This document shows, piece after piece, positions 1-7,045 of a stretch of 7,947 bases of DNA. The stretch is from Bacilli bacterium (GTDB lineage: Bacteria; Bacillota_I; Bacilli_A; RF39; UBA660). The stretch's first letter is position 1, and the number at the start of each line of letters is the position of its first letter. The stretch covers positions 1-7,947 of the forward strand of contig CAADST010000065.1 of the NCBI GenBank assembly GCA_900751815.1, given 5' to 3'. Under the pieces are notes generated by a model, which worked only from the letters and a program-made list of their open reading frames with translations, had not been told where the DNA came from and did not search any database. The translations under genes and the position numbers were made by a program.

Positions 1-68
1 AAATAATCATTAATTAAATCTTGTAAATATCCTTCTTTTATTTTACCTACACATAATATTTTTATCAT
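1..68 (-). CDS. rlmH: RlmH, 23S rRNA (pseudouridine1915-N3)-methyltransferase, N-terminal fragment
   Basis: Only the first 22 codons lie in the window; the gene runs off the left edge. The visible residues begin MIKILCVGKIKEGYLQDLI, which fits the N-terminal beta strand and first helix of the RlmH (YbeA/SPOUT) family, where an aliphatic strand is followed by VGK(I/L)K and a tyrosine-containing helix. RlmH methylates N3 of pseudouridine 1915 in helix 69 of 23S rRNA on assembled ribosomes. The ATG overlaps the TGA of the upstream yycJ-like gene as ATGA (65-68), so translation is probably coupled; a weak AAGTGAT lies a few bases upstream inside yycJ. In Bacilli rlmH is commonly found downstream of yycJ, which supports the call. 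The fragment is short, so identity rests on the N-terminal motif plus position. Confidence 0.82.
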   Translation of the reverse strand, partial: MIKILCVGKIKEGYLQDLINDY

Positions 69-829
69 ACTTCAATCACTTCTGTCTTTTCTTCTTGTTT
101 AGCACATATTATATTATTAAAATTAATTCCTTTATCTAAAAATGTATTATTAATAGTTTCCATTGCAATACTTTCTAAATTATTAGTTTCACTTAAATGA
201 ATTAAAATAATTTTTTTAGTATTAGTTCCAATAAATTTACTTAAGTAAAATGCCGCGAGTTTATTGGATAAGTGTCCTTCATCACTTAATACTCGCATTT
301 TTAGCCATGCCGGATAGGGACCATGTTGTAATAATTCAATATCATGATTACTTTCAAACAAATAAACATCTAAATTACGAAGATATTTAAAATATTTAAT
401 ATTAACATATCCTGTATCCGTTATATAAGCCATTTTGGCATGACCATCATCAAAAATAAAATTCCTAGAATCTATTGCATCATGACTAGAATGAATGGAA
501 AGTATTTTTATTCCATAGAGTTCTAATTCATCATCAATTGTTATAATATGTTCGTAGTTCTTTAAATCTTCTATATTCATAAATTGTTTTAAAGATATAA
601 TTACTGTTGCATGAGTTTTACTAATGAGTGTTTTTAGAGCAGATATATGATCATTATGATCATGACTAATTATTATATAATCAATACTTTTAATATCAAC
701 ATCTATTTCTTTTAATTTATCATTAATATATTTATAATTTCGTCCGGCATCTAAAAGAAATTTCTTGCCATTTGCCTCCATATAGGTGACATTTCCTTTA
801 GAGCCACTAGATAATACACAAATTCGCAT
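65..829 (-). CDS. yycJ: YycJ/WalJ-family metallo-beta-lactamase-fold hydrolase
   Basis: A 254-residue protein of the metallo-beta-lactamase fold. The metal-binding motif HDHNDH is at residues 56-61, with further likely ligands H116, D138, H186 and H211. The stretch FESNHD (158-163), followed by YP-WLK and GHLSN (185-189), is characteristic of the YycJ/WalJ (VicX) branch rather than RNase J or glyoxalase II. Family members are cytoplasmic; WalJ has been linked to 5'-3' exonuclease activity in mismatch repair and to the WalRK cell-wall stress locus, so a DNA-processing role is likely but not shown here. The start ATG overlaps the preceding TAA as TAATG (827-831), there is no clear Shine-Dalgarno, and the stop overlaps rlmH, so it depends on coupled translation. 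No walR, walK, yycH or yycI gene accompanies it between dnaB and rlmH. Confidence 0.88.
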   Translation of the reverse strand: MRICVLSSGSKGNVTYMEANGKKFLLDAGRNYKYINDKLKEIDVDIKSIDYIIISHDHNDHISALKTLISKTHATVIISLKQFMNIEDLKNYEHIITIDDELELYGIKILSIHSSHDAIDSRNFIFDDGHAKMAYITDTGYVNIKYFKYLRNLDVYLFESNHDIELLQHGPYPAWLKMRVLSDEGHLSNKLAAFYLSKFIGTNTKKIILIHLSETNNLESIAMETINNTFLDKGINFNNIICAKQEEKTEVIEV

Positions 830-2352
830 TATATACCCGAATAAATAGTAGTAAGTGGGTTCATTGATCTTGTATAACCACCAGCGAATGGTTCACCTTC
901 ATATAAACCTAAGTGTAGATGGGTTCCTGTAACAAATCCACTATTACCCATGTAAGCAATAATTTGACCTTTTTCAACAGTTTGACCAACACTAACATTA
1001 AAGCCACTTAAATGTAGATATGCTGAATAAATATTATTATCATGTCTTACAACTACATAATTACCATTTGACCATTGATAACAACTGCTACATGCTGGAG
1101 AAACATTTACAACTGTTCCATCAGCAATAGCATATATTGGCGAGCCATATCCGGTACCAGAAATGTCAATTCCTTCATGAAGTTTACCCCAACGCATGCT
1201 ATAACGACTGGTAATAACTGATGGTTGATTTGTTGGCCAACCCCATTCTCCTGATAAATTAACATATGAACCACTTACCCCTGGTCTTGTTGGTCCAACC
1301 GTTGTAACTTCTGCCACCGCTGTACGAACAGGAACTGTACTAATAATATTAATTTGACTAGATTGTTCACCATTTTTTACTTGATAAGTTTCATAGTTTA
1401 AGTCAATTCCCGTAATTCCCGATTGGGTTATTTCACTATAGCCGTAAGGTTTAGTATTATCAGTTTTTGTTTCTTTAGAATATGGTGTAATTGATTCTTC
1501 AATCCGATAAACATCATAAATAAATGTCACAATTGGATCAAGCAAAGTAACATTTACTGCCTCACCAATATTTAGCATAACATCTTCACTTCGATAGCTA
1601 GGATTAGCAATTAAAAATTCTTGGGGATTCAATTCAAATTCTTCACTAATACTCTCTATACTATCTCCAGCCTCTACTGTATAAGTATCCATTTCTGCAT
1701 CAACACCAAAAAGTAGGTCTTGAGCTAGTTCTGCAGAATCAGTATATATTTTATCATTAACACTTATAAATGATTCTTTAATCATAATTTGTTCTTGAAA
1801 ATACATATTAGTTATAACTTGACCAATATCTGTAAGTTCTTCAATTTCATTATTTATATAATCATTATAATCATTTAAACTAACAAAAGCTAAAATAAAA
1901 CTTTCAATAGCTTCATTAAAAACATCAACATCTAAAACATTGATTACAAAATCTTCAGGAACTTCTTCTTCCTCATAATAATCTTCTTCATTATATCTAA
2001 CAGTTATAGTATATCCCCTAATTGTAAAGTCATCTCTTTCTTCAATCATTTGATAGATACTTTCGGGTGTTGCATAATCTTTATTAAATGTTTTAGTTTC
2101 TACTATTTCAAATACATTCGGAGGATATACATTATCCACATTATATTCATTTTTAATAGCTTGTTGTTCATTATTAATTAAATTATATAAAGACGCATCA
2201 TCTTCAATAAGCCCTATAACTTCACCGTTTAGATATACTTGATAAGCGGTATCCGCATACTCAAGCTCTACTTTGGTATATTCATTTACTATATATAAAA
2301 TAACAATTGTTATAGATAAAATTAAAGTTATAATTATATCTTTGGTTTTCAT
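829..2352 (-). CDS. Membrane-anchored LysM-G5-M23 peptidoglycan endopeptidase
   Basis: A 507-residue extracytoplasmic cell-wall hydrolase. Residues 6-22 form one hydrophobic segment (signal anchor or uncleaved signal). Residues about 35-215 are an acidic domain resembling the N-terminal part of other Bacillota M23 proteins (VYLNGEVIG at 39-47). A LysM domain follows (about 223-269, beginning TYTVEAGDS), then a G5-like domain (about 274-353), and the M23/lysostaphin-type catalytic domain (about 370-500). The zinc and catalytic motifs are complete: HEGID with H392 and D396, YLHLSG with H447, and HLH with H478 and H480. It probably cleaves peptide cross-bridges during wall growth. C421 and C424 form a CSSC inside the catalytic domain, unusual but possible as a disulfide. 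The start is an ATGA overlap with dnaB, with GGAGAT at 2358-2363. It sits where walRK-yycHI lie in Bacillus. No specific gene name is assignable. Confidence 0.9.
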   Translation of the reverse strand: MKTKDIIITLILSITIVILYIVNEYTKVELEYADTAYQVYLNGEVIGLIEDDASLYNLINNEQQAIKNEYNVDNVYPPNVFEIVETKTFNKDYATPESIYQMIEERDDFTIRGYTITVRYNEEDYYEEEEVPEDFVINVLDVDVFNEAIESFILAFVSLNDYNDYINNEIEELTDIGQVITNMYFQEQIMIKESFISVNDKIYTDSAELAQDLLFGVDAEMDTYTVEAGDSIESISEEFELNPQEFLIANPSYRSEDVMLNIGEAVNVTLLDPIVTFIYDVYRIEESITPYSKETKTDNTKPYGYSEITQSGITGIDLNYETYQVKNGEQSSQINIISTVPVRTAVAEVTTVGPTRPGVSGSYVNLSGEWGWPTNQPSVITSRYSMRWGKLHEGIDISGTGYGSPIYAIADGTVVNVSPACSSCYQWSNGNYVVVRHDNNIYSAYLHLSGFNVSVGQTVEKGQIIAYMGNSGFVTGTHLHLGLYEGEPFAGGYTRSMNPLTTIYSGI

Positions 2353-3689
2353 TGTTCATCTCCATTTACTTTTAACACACTTTTAAAACTTAACATATTA
2401 AGTTCAAACAATAAATTAACTGTTCCAAGGCCACCTTTTCTATGTTTTGCTATAATTAATTCCGCTGGAACTATTTTATTGTTAAAGTCTTTTGCTTTTT
2501 CATAATAATCTTTTCTATTGATAAATAATACCATGTCCGCATCTTGTTCTAGAGAACCTGATTCTCTCAAGTCGGATAACATTGGTTGATTACTTTCTCT
2601 TTTCTCAGCACTACGAGAAAGTTGTGCTAGCGCAATTACAGGAACATCTAATTCAACTGCCATAGTTTTAAGAGCACGAGAAATTTCTGATACTTCTACT
2701 TGTCTTGATTCAACTCTTCTTGAACCACTATTAATTAATTGTAGGTAGTCGATTACAACTAAACCTAGACCCATCTCACTATTTGCAAGTCTCCTACATT
2801 TTGCTCTAATATCTTGAGCAGTCACTGAAACATTATCTTCAATAAATATATTGGTTTCTGATAATTGTGATAAAGCTTCATTATATCTTTGCCAGTCTTT
2901 TTCAAGCATATTACCGGTTTGTAATTTATAAGAATCTATTTGCCCAACTGATGCTATCATTCTATTAACAAGCATTTCAGCAGACATTTCTAGGTTGAAT
3001 ATCGCAACAGCTTTTTTAGTATGCATCGCCGCAAATGAAGCCATATTTAAAGCTAAAGCAGTCTTCCCCATACCAGGACGAGCGGCAAGAATAATCATTT
3101 CACCACCATGTAACCCAGTAGTAATTTTATCAAAATCTGGAAAACCTGTTTCCAATCCTGTAATTGTTCTTTTATTTTTAGCTAGTTCTTCTAATTTTGC
3201 TTGAGCATTTCTTAAAACCTCTTGAATAGGCATAAATGATCCTGCAGATCTAGCTCTAACGACATTTAATATATTTTTTTCGGCAGTATCAAGAAGTGTC
3301 GTAATATTTTCATCTTCATAAGTTGTATTAATAATTTCTGTTGCTGTTTCAATTAAATTTCTTCTAATCGCATAATCTTTAATAATTTTAATATAAAAAT
3401 CTAAATTAGCAGTTGTTACAACTGAATCAATTACATCTGTTAGATAATCAAGACCAACTGTATTAAGTTTTTTATCTTTATCAAGTTCATCTTTGATAGT
3501 TGTAATATCTATCGGAGTTTTACTATCATGAAGGTTTTTAATAGCATTAAAAATAATTTTGTTTCTTTCATCAAAAAACATATCAGCAGTTACTTCTTCA
3601 ACAATCTTATTAACATCTTGTGCGTTTAAAAAAGCAACACCTAATACACTCATTTCCGCTTCGAGATTTTGAGGCATCTTTCTTGCCAT
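2349..3689 (-). CDS. dnaB: Replicative DNA helicase DnaB
   Basis: A 446-residue, full-length hexameric replicative helicase (called DnaC in Bacillus subtilis) that unwinds DNA ahead of the fork and recruits primase. The N-terminal helical domain begins MPQNLEAEMSVLG (5-17) and runs to about residue 110. A linker precedes the RecA-type domain, with Walker A ARPGMGKT (203-210), catalytic glutamate in NLEMS (E234), Walker B VVIDYLQL (311-318), the SDLRESGSLEQDADMV signature (372-387), and the basic KHRKGG (415-420) that supplies the arginine finger. There is no intein and no missing motif. The chosen ATG has AAGGAGGAA at 3692-3700, which overlaps the rplI stop codon and favours this start over Met5. 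rplI-dnaB adjacency is conserved in Bacillota. The stop is TGA, overlapping the next start. Confidence 0.98.
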   Translation of the reverse strand: MARKMPQNLEAEMSVLGVAFLNAQDVNKIVEEVTADMFFDERNKIIFNAIKNLHDSKTPIDITTIKDELDKDKKLNTVGLDYLTDVIDSVVTTANLDFYIKIIKDYAIRRNLIETATEIINTTYEDENITTLLDTAEKNILNVVRARSAGSFMPIQEVLRNAQAKLEELAKNKRTITGLETGFPDFDKITTGLHGGEMIILAARPGMGKTALALNMASFAAMHTKKAVAIFNLEMSAEMLVNRMIASVGQIDSYKLQTGNMLEKDWQRYNEALSQLSETNIFIEDNVSVTAQDIRAKCRRLANSEMGLGLVVIDYLQLINSGSRRVESRQVEVSEISRALKTMAVELDVPVIALAQLSRSAEKRESNQPMLSDLRESGSLEQDADMVLFINRKDYYEKAKDFNNKIVPAELIIAKHRKGGLGTVNLLFELNMLSFKSVLKVNGDEQ

Positions 3690-3698
3690 ATTTCCTCC

Positions 3699-4139
3699 TT
3701 ATTTTACTAAATTAATTTTTATATTAAATTTAACTTTCTTATGTAATTCTATTTCTACATTAGTAATTCCTAGTGTAGAAATACTTCCATTTATTTTAAT
3801 ACATTTTTTATCTATGTTATATCCCATTTCCTTTAATCTATCACTAATTTGTTTACTAGAAACAGTCCCAAATACTTTATCTTGGGCACCAGTTTTAACT
3901 TTAAATTCAAGTATTTTATCATTTAATTTATTTTTTATTTCATTAAACTGTTCAACTAACTTTTCTTCCGTTTTTACTCTAACATCTATTTCTTTATCTA
4001 ATATTTCTTTACTTTTTTTAGTGTAAGGTACTGCTAAATTATTTTTAATTAAATAATTATTAGCATAACCATCAGATACATCAATTACACTATCTTTTTT
4101 ACCTTGATTCTTTACATCTTTTAATAATATTACTTTCAT
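3699..4139 (-). CDS. rplI: Large ribosomal subunit protein bL9
   Basis: A 146-residue bL9, the usual family length. The N-terminal domain starts MKVILLKDVKNQGKK and holds the family signature GYANNYLI (24-31), which binds 23S rRNA near the base of the L1 stalk. A long charged helix (about 40-75) links it to the C-terminal domain, recognisable by TG-QDKVFGTVS (83-94). bL9 reaches toward the neighbouring ribosome and supports frame maintenance. It is the first gene of the minus-strand operon: AAGGAGG at 4144-4150 lies four bases before the ATG, and a near-consensus promoter lies just upstream. The gene ends 9 bases before dnaB starts, and its stop codon lies inside the dnaB ribosome-binding site. 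Confidence 0.97.
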   Translation of the reverse strand: MKVILLKDVKNQGKKDSVIDVSDGYANNYLIKNNLAVPYTKKSKEILDKEIDVRVKTEEKLVEQFNEIKNKLNDKILEFKVKTGAQDKVFGTVSSKQISDRLKEMGYNIDKKCIKINGSISTLGITNVEIELHKKVKFNIKINLVK

Positions 4140-4163
4140 AGGGCCTCCTTCAAGTCATATAAT

Positions 4164-4192
4164 ATTATACCATTATTTAAGACTTTAGTAAA
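4164..4192 (-). promoter_or_regulatory. SigA-type promoter of the rplI-dnaB operon
   Basis: On the minus strand a -35 TTTACT (4187-4192) is separated by 17 bases from a perfect -10 TATAAT (4164-4169), preceded by TGG so that it also forms an extended -10 (TGnTATAAT). Transcription should begin near 4157, giving a leader of about 18 bases that carries the rplI Shine-Dalgarno. It begins just after the terminator of the upstream gene. Confidence 0.85.
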
Positions 4193-4195
4193 ATG

Positions 4196-4218
4196 AAAAA
4201 ACTGTGTTTGCCACAGTT
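4196..4218 (-). terminator. Intrinsic terminator after the 70-residue gene
   Basis: Read on the minus strand, AACTGTG-GCAAA-CACAGTT forms a perfect 7-bp stem with a 5-base loop, directly followed by a T run (six T counting the end of the stem). It lies 34 bases past the stop at 4252 and immediately before the rplI promoter, so it separates the two transcription units. On the plus strand no T tract follows, so it is directional. Confidence 0.8.
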
Positions 4219-4251
4219 AGTTCTATTTTACAAAATAAATTAGTTTAAAAA

Positions 4252-4464
4252 TCAATTGCTACTACTTTCAAAAATGTATTTCTCTCTTAAATAATCCGCT
4301 TGAGATTTAGTGATTTCTTTATCCCAATAAGCTGCATTAATTGAACCATATAACTCATTAATCAAACAATCTATATGCATACAATTAGGATTATCTTTTT
4401 CCTTTAAATACTCCTTTATATCTTTTTGTAGATATTTAGGCAATTTCAATTCCCATTCTTCCAT
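4252..4464 (-). CDS. Small protein of unknown function (70 residues)
   Basis: I do not recognise a characterised family. The 70-residue product is soluble, mostly helical in appearance, with no signal or membrane segment. It starts with a Trp-containing head, has LP at 8-9 followed by an amphipathic helix (to about 24), a central NELYGSINAAYWD stretch (36-48), and a C-terminal motif ITKSQADYLREKY (51-63). It aligns without gaps over 56 residues to the 77-residue protein at 7403-7636 (LP, IK, ITxxQxD, KY shared), so the two appear homologous. It has its own near-consensus promoter and a terminator just downstream, which argues for a real gene. The start is supported by AGTGAT five bases before the ATG. 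The stop is TGA. It could be a regulatory or adaptor protein, but nothing in the sequence fixes its role. Confidence 0.8.
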   Translation of the reverse strand: MEEWELKLPKYLQKDIKEYLKEKDNPNCMHIDCLINELYGSINAAYWDKEITKSQADYLREKYIFESSSN

Positions 4465-4482
4465 AATTCATCACTTATTACC

Positions 4483-4511
4483 ATTATAATAAAACAAAAA
4501 TCATTTTTCAA
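4483..4511 (-). promoter_or_regulatory. SigA-type promoter of the 70-residue gene
   Basis: On the minus strand TTGAAA (4506-4511) and a perfect TATAAT (4483-4488) are separated by exactly 17 bases. The predicted start near 4476 gives a very short leader (about 12 bases) carrying AGTGAT. It lies in the 80-base gap after the sirtuin gene, which shows no terminator of its own, so read-through from the sirtuin may add to expression. Confidence 0.78.
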
Positions 4512-4544
4512 GATAAATTGTTTATTTTGTGTTAATTTAATCAA

Positions 4545-5270
4545 TCATGCTTTTAAGTTTTCAAAAATATCTTTTAAATCAGCATGAATAACAAGTGTTG
4601 CTACATTATCATATGGTGTTTTACTATCATTTAATATTACTAAATTTTTTCCTTTAAATAAATTAATCATACTTGCGGCAGGTTCAACAGTAAGAGAAGT
4701 TCCTGCAACAATTAATAAATCGGCATTAGATATAGCTAAACAAGCTTTATTTAATGCTTTTTCTGGTAACATTTCACCATATAAAACAACATCTGGTTTT
4801 ATTGTTCCACCACAACTACATTTAGGTATTCCAACACTTTCAAATACAAATGATGCATCATAAATCTTACTACACTTAAGACAATGATTATGATAAATAG
4901 AACCATGGATTTCTAAAACATTAGTTGAACCTGCCGCTTGATGAAGTCCATCAATATTTTGAGTGACAATCGCTTTTAATTTTCCATTATCTTCTAATTT
5001 CTTTAAATATTTATGAACAATATTAGGTTCTACACTCAAAGAATTTAAATTATTTTTATAAAATTCAAAAAATAATTCTGGTTCTTTATAAAAACAGGCA
5101 GAACTAAGTAAATATTCCGGTGGATAATCAGTAACACTTTTATATAAACCATTTTTACCGCGGAAATCCTTTATACCACTAGAAGTTGATACACCAGCAC
5201 CACCAAAAAATACTATATTATCGGATTCATCTATTATTTTTTGTAATTCACTCACTTCTAATTCATTCAT
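4545..5270 (-). CDS. Sirtuin (Sir2/CobB-family NAD-dependent protein deacylase)
   Basis: A Sir2-family enzyme that removes acyl groups from lysines using NAD+, releasing nicotinamide and O-acyl-ADP-ribose in the cytoplasm. Counting from this ATG (241 residues), it has the NAD-binding GAGVSTSSGIKDFRG (24-38), TQNIDGLH (103-110), catalytic His122 in EIHGS, a zinc site made of C130 and C133 and the CxC pair C151/C153, then KPDVVLYGE (158-166) and GTSLTVEPA (190-198). All key residues are present. The reading frame also allows a GTG at 5279, but GAGTGAT at 5275-5281 fits as the ribosome-binding site for the ATG at 5270 and contains that GTG, so the ATG is preferred. It precedes the 70-residue gene on the same strand. 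Substrates cannot be inferred. Confidence 0.95.
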   Translation of the reverse strand: MNELEVSELQKIIDESDNIVFFGGAGVSTSSGIKDFRGKNGLYKSVTDYPPEYLLSSACFYKEPELFFEFYKNNLNSLSVEPNIVHKYLKKLEDNGKLKAIVTQNIDGLHQAAGSTNVLEIHGSIYHNHCLKCSKIYDASFVFESVGIPKCSCGGTIKPDVVLYGEMLPEKALNKACLAISNADLLIVAGTSLTVEPAASMINLFKGKNLVILNDSKTPYDNVATLVIHADLKDIFENLKA

Positions 5271-5274
5271 AATA

Positions 5275-5281
5275 ATCACTC
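5275..5281 (-). promoter_or_regulatory. Ribosome-binding site deciding the sirtuin start
   Basis: GAGTGAT on the minus strand ends four bases before the ATG at 5270. It resembles the AGGTGAT sites before 7158 and 7680. The alternative GTG start at 5279 lies inside this element and has no purine-rich site of its own upstream, so initiation at the ATG is more likely. Confidence 0.55.
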
Positions 5282-5287
5282 AAATTA

Positions 5288-5316
5288 AGTTTAGCATTAA
5301 TAATTATAAAAAGCAA
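5288..5316 (-). promoter_or_regulatory. Putative extended -10 promoter of the sirtuin gene
   Basis: On the minus strand TTGCTT (5311-5316), a 17-base spacer and TAAACT (5288-5293) preceded by TGC form a plausible extended -10 promoter. The 12-mer around the -10, AATGCTAAACTT, recurs exactly in front of the divergent surface-protein gene (7045-7056). A second -10-like TATAAT (5303-5308) lies upstream but has no good -35 at normal spacing, so which one is used is uncertain. Confidence 0.45.
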
Positions 5317-5330
5317 TTATTTAGCAAAAT

Positions 5331-5355
5331 AAAAAAGAGTAATTTATTATTACCC
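5331..5355 (-). terminator. Intrinsic terminator of the surface-protein gene
   Basis: Read on the minus strand, GGGTAAT-AATAA-ATTACTC folds into a 7-bp stem (one G-T pair) with a 5-base loop, followed by six T. The first G of the stem is the last base of the TAG stop codon of the gene ending at 5355, so gene end and terminator are fused. It separates the surface-protein unit from the sirtuin promoter. Confidence 0.75.
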
Positions 5356-6206
5356 TAATTTATGCGAATTGGGTCGGAAGAAGTTCCGAATCCGGAGACA
5401 TATGTTATATTGGAGTTTAGATAAAAACAAGGACGGATTGCATATTCACTAGAAATAGCTTCTGGATCAAAAGTTAATGGCATACCAACACTTCCATCCA
5501 AACGGATATAGTATATTCTCCATGAATTATCAGTGCTTTTGGAAATAGTCCATTCATTAAGTCCCATATACATCCAATTATCATTTGTAGTCTCGTAAAT
5601 TACTAACTCTTTTGTCCATTTGCTATTACTGGTAGCATATGCATAGTCACTTACATACATTAATCCTATTTTCATGCTATCTGTTGTACTGCTACTATTT
5701 GCTCCTACTTCATAGTTGTATGCTGTTTTTGGAGTTCCATAATATAAATGACTCATATTGCCTCCTCCGACTTTCCATTTGTGAATCGCTATTTTTTGCT
5801 GCCATGTTGAACTCAAAGTTTCCAAAAATGTACTATTTAATGTATTTCTTATATCAGGTTTCGTACTACTATTCCATGTATTATCATTTCCATTATCCCA
5901 TGCATAACTTCCATAACTTGTATTTTTTATTAGTTTTACTTGATTTCTAAATACTCCGATTATTCGGTACAAGTTATCACTTGGACATGTACTTGCTGTT
6001 GATCCAAAGCATACATAATTATTTGGATTAGCTCCAGCGTATCTATAACTATTATCTGCAGCTGAATTAGCAAGTGAACTTGTATGATAATATAGTCCAT
6101 TTGCTCCTTGACTTGTATATAATCCTTTTATATAATCTGCTAGTAATACTGTATCATCAGTTTCTGCATTTATTGTATATTCACTTGATTCTATATTATT
6201 TGTATC
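5355..6206 (-). pseudogene. C-terminal remnant of the surface-protein gene
   Basis: Downstream of the TGA at 6207-6209 the frame stays open for 283 codons. It completes the second Fn3-like repeat, then reads a conserved-looking domain: YYHTSSLAN, DNSYRYAGANPNNYVCFG, CPSDNLYRIIGVF, WKVGG, GLMYVSDY, a NWMYMGLNEWTIS segment and the ending AIRPCFYLNSNITYVSG. That pattern matches abundant surface proteins of gut Bacillota, and the IRP-FYLNS end resembles formylglycine-generating/C-type-lectin-like domains; the fold is an inference. The apparent start at 5972 is only an internal TTG leucine codon inside DNLYRII, with no ribosome-binding site, so independent translation is unlikely. Absence of further stops over 283 codons in AT-rich DNA indicates recent or ongoing selection. 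Confidence 0.72.
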
Positions 6207-7023
6207 TCATACCTTTACTTTTATTGTATAACTTTGTCCTGCTGATAAAACCACTAAATGTATATGTATTTGAACTACTACTTTGATATGCTCCATTATT
6301 TATTGAATAATAGTATGTTTGAATTGCATTTGTTCCTCCAGTAGCACTTACACTTACTGTTATTGTGTTATTTGTAGCATTTGTTGCTGTTACGCTATTT
6401 ACTACGGGATTTACATATGCATCTGTTGTTACTTCTATTACTTCTTCATTTGATTCATATCCAAGTGTATCTTTTGCATACACTTGGATAGTGTATTCAT
6501 GATTCATTGTTAAATTACTAAATGTATAACTTGGTGTACTACTTTCTTGATAACTATTTCCTCCATCTATACTAAAGTAATATTTATCTACTGGATTTTC
6601 TCCTCCAGATGTTGTTATTGTTACAGTTATACTATTATATGTTTTAGTTGCTTCTACATTGCTTATTTGTACTACATTGTACAAATCAAAGTACACATAG
6701 CAGGCATCGGATTTATTACTTAATAATTCTACTATACCTTCTTCTCTATCCCATCTTAGTTCTCCTCCATTTTCGCATCTACTCATTTCACTATTAAAGG
6801 CATAATTACCACTTGGCCAGGTACTTGATGTACTTTCTTGGTATGTTCCATCTTCTTGTTCTAACATTAATGTTAGAAATGAATTGTTAATTAATTTTTG
6901 ATTAGTATTATCACTTAATACCATGTTATCATTGCTTTTAAATAAAGTAAGTGATAATGTGATAATTAACGCAACTATTACAAATATACTACTTATTCCA
7001 ATTATTAGTTTTTTCTTGTTCAT
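6196..7023 (-). CDS. N-terminal open part of the broken surface-protein gene (275 residues as it stands)
   Basis: This is what would actually be translated if both lesions are real. It has a Lys-rich start and a hydrophobic segment (residues 5-28: signal peptide or anchor), then a compact domain (49-113) with C83 and C108 placed for a disulfide and a CENGGEL...CYVYFD pattern. One complete Fn3-like repeat (about 117-203) and about 50 residues of a second follow. From residue 259 onward the sequence switches to an unrelated lysine-rich tail caused by the frameshift. The start ATG has AGGTGA at 7031-7036, seven bases upstream. A truncated product lacking the C-terminal domain could still reach the cell surface, but stability is doubtful with half a repeat at its end. 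It is divergent to the HTH regulator gene. Confidence 0.7.
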   Translation of the reverse strand: MNKKKLIIGISSIFVIVALIITLSLTLFKSNDNMVLSDNTNQKLINNSFLTLMLEQEDGTYQESTSSTWPSGNYAFNSEMSRCENGGELRWDREEGIVELLSNKSDACYVYFDLYNVVQISNVEATKTYNSITVTITTSGGENPVDKYYFSIDGGNSYQESSTPSYTFSNLTMNHEYTIQVYAKDTLGYESNEEVIEVTTDAYVNPVVNSVTATNATNNTITVSVSATGGTNAIQTYYYSINNGAYQSSSSNTYTFSGFISRTKLYNKSKGMRYK

Positions 7024-7045
7024 TTGTTACTCACCTACTATGAAA

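Larger units (their letters stand above)
5355..7023 (-). pseudogene. Broken surface-protein gene: signal anchor, two Fn3-like repeats, lectin-like C-terminal domain
   Basis: The stretch reads as one former gene with two lesions. The N-terminal frame from 7023 runs to a TAA at 6196, but its last 17 residues are unrelated to the Fn3 repeat. Dropping one T from the T4 run at 6247-6250 restores GLSAGQSYTIKVKV in register, then a TGA at 6207-6209 interrupts it, and the same frame continues to the TAG at 5355. The span is 1669 bases, exactly 556 codons plus one base, giving a 555-residue reconstructed protein. Order: hydrophobic anchor 5-28, a Cys-containing domain 49-113, Fn3-like repeats about 117-203 and 206-291, then a domain ending IRPCFYLNS (529-537) and SDPIRI. 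It was probably a cell-surface binding protein. Promoter, ribosome-binding site and terminator look intact, so decay is recent, or the lesions are assembly errors. Confidence 0.8.

Noticed and set aside
2995..3204. Plus-strand frames opposite dnaB, rplI and the surface-protein gene (also 3814-4026, 5639-5950, 6074-6286, 6923-7117)
   Set aside because: They lack ribosome-binding sites and recognisable protein features, and mirror the codon pattern of genuine minus-strand genes.
5355..6206. Target protein of a diversity-generating retroelement, because of the lectin-like C-terminal domain
   Set aside because: No reverse transcriptase, template repeat or adenine-biased variable repeat is visible in the window.
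6196..6260. Programmed frameshift plus stop readthrough giving the full 555-residue protein
   Set aside because: The shift needed is +1 at GGT-TTT-ATC with no classic slippery heptamer or clear stimulatory hairpin, and a second recoding event at TGA would also be required; mutation or assembly error is simpler.
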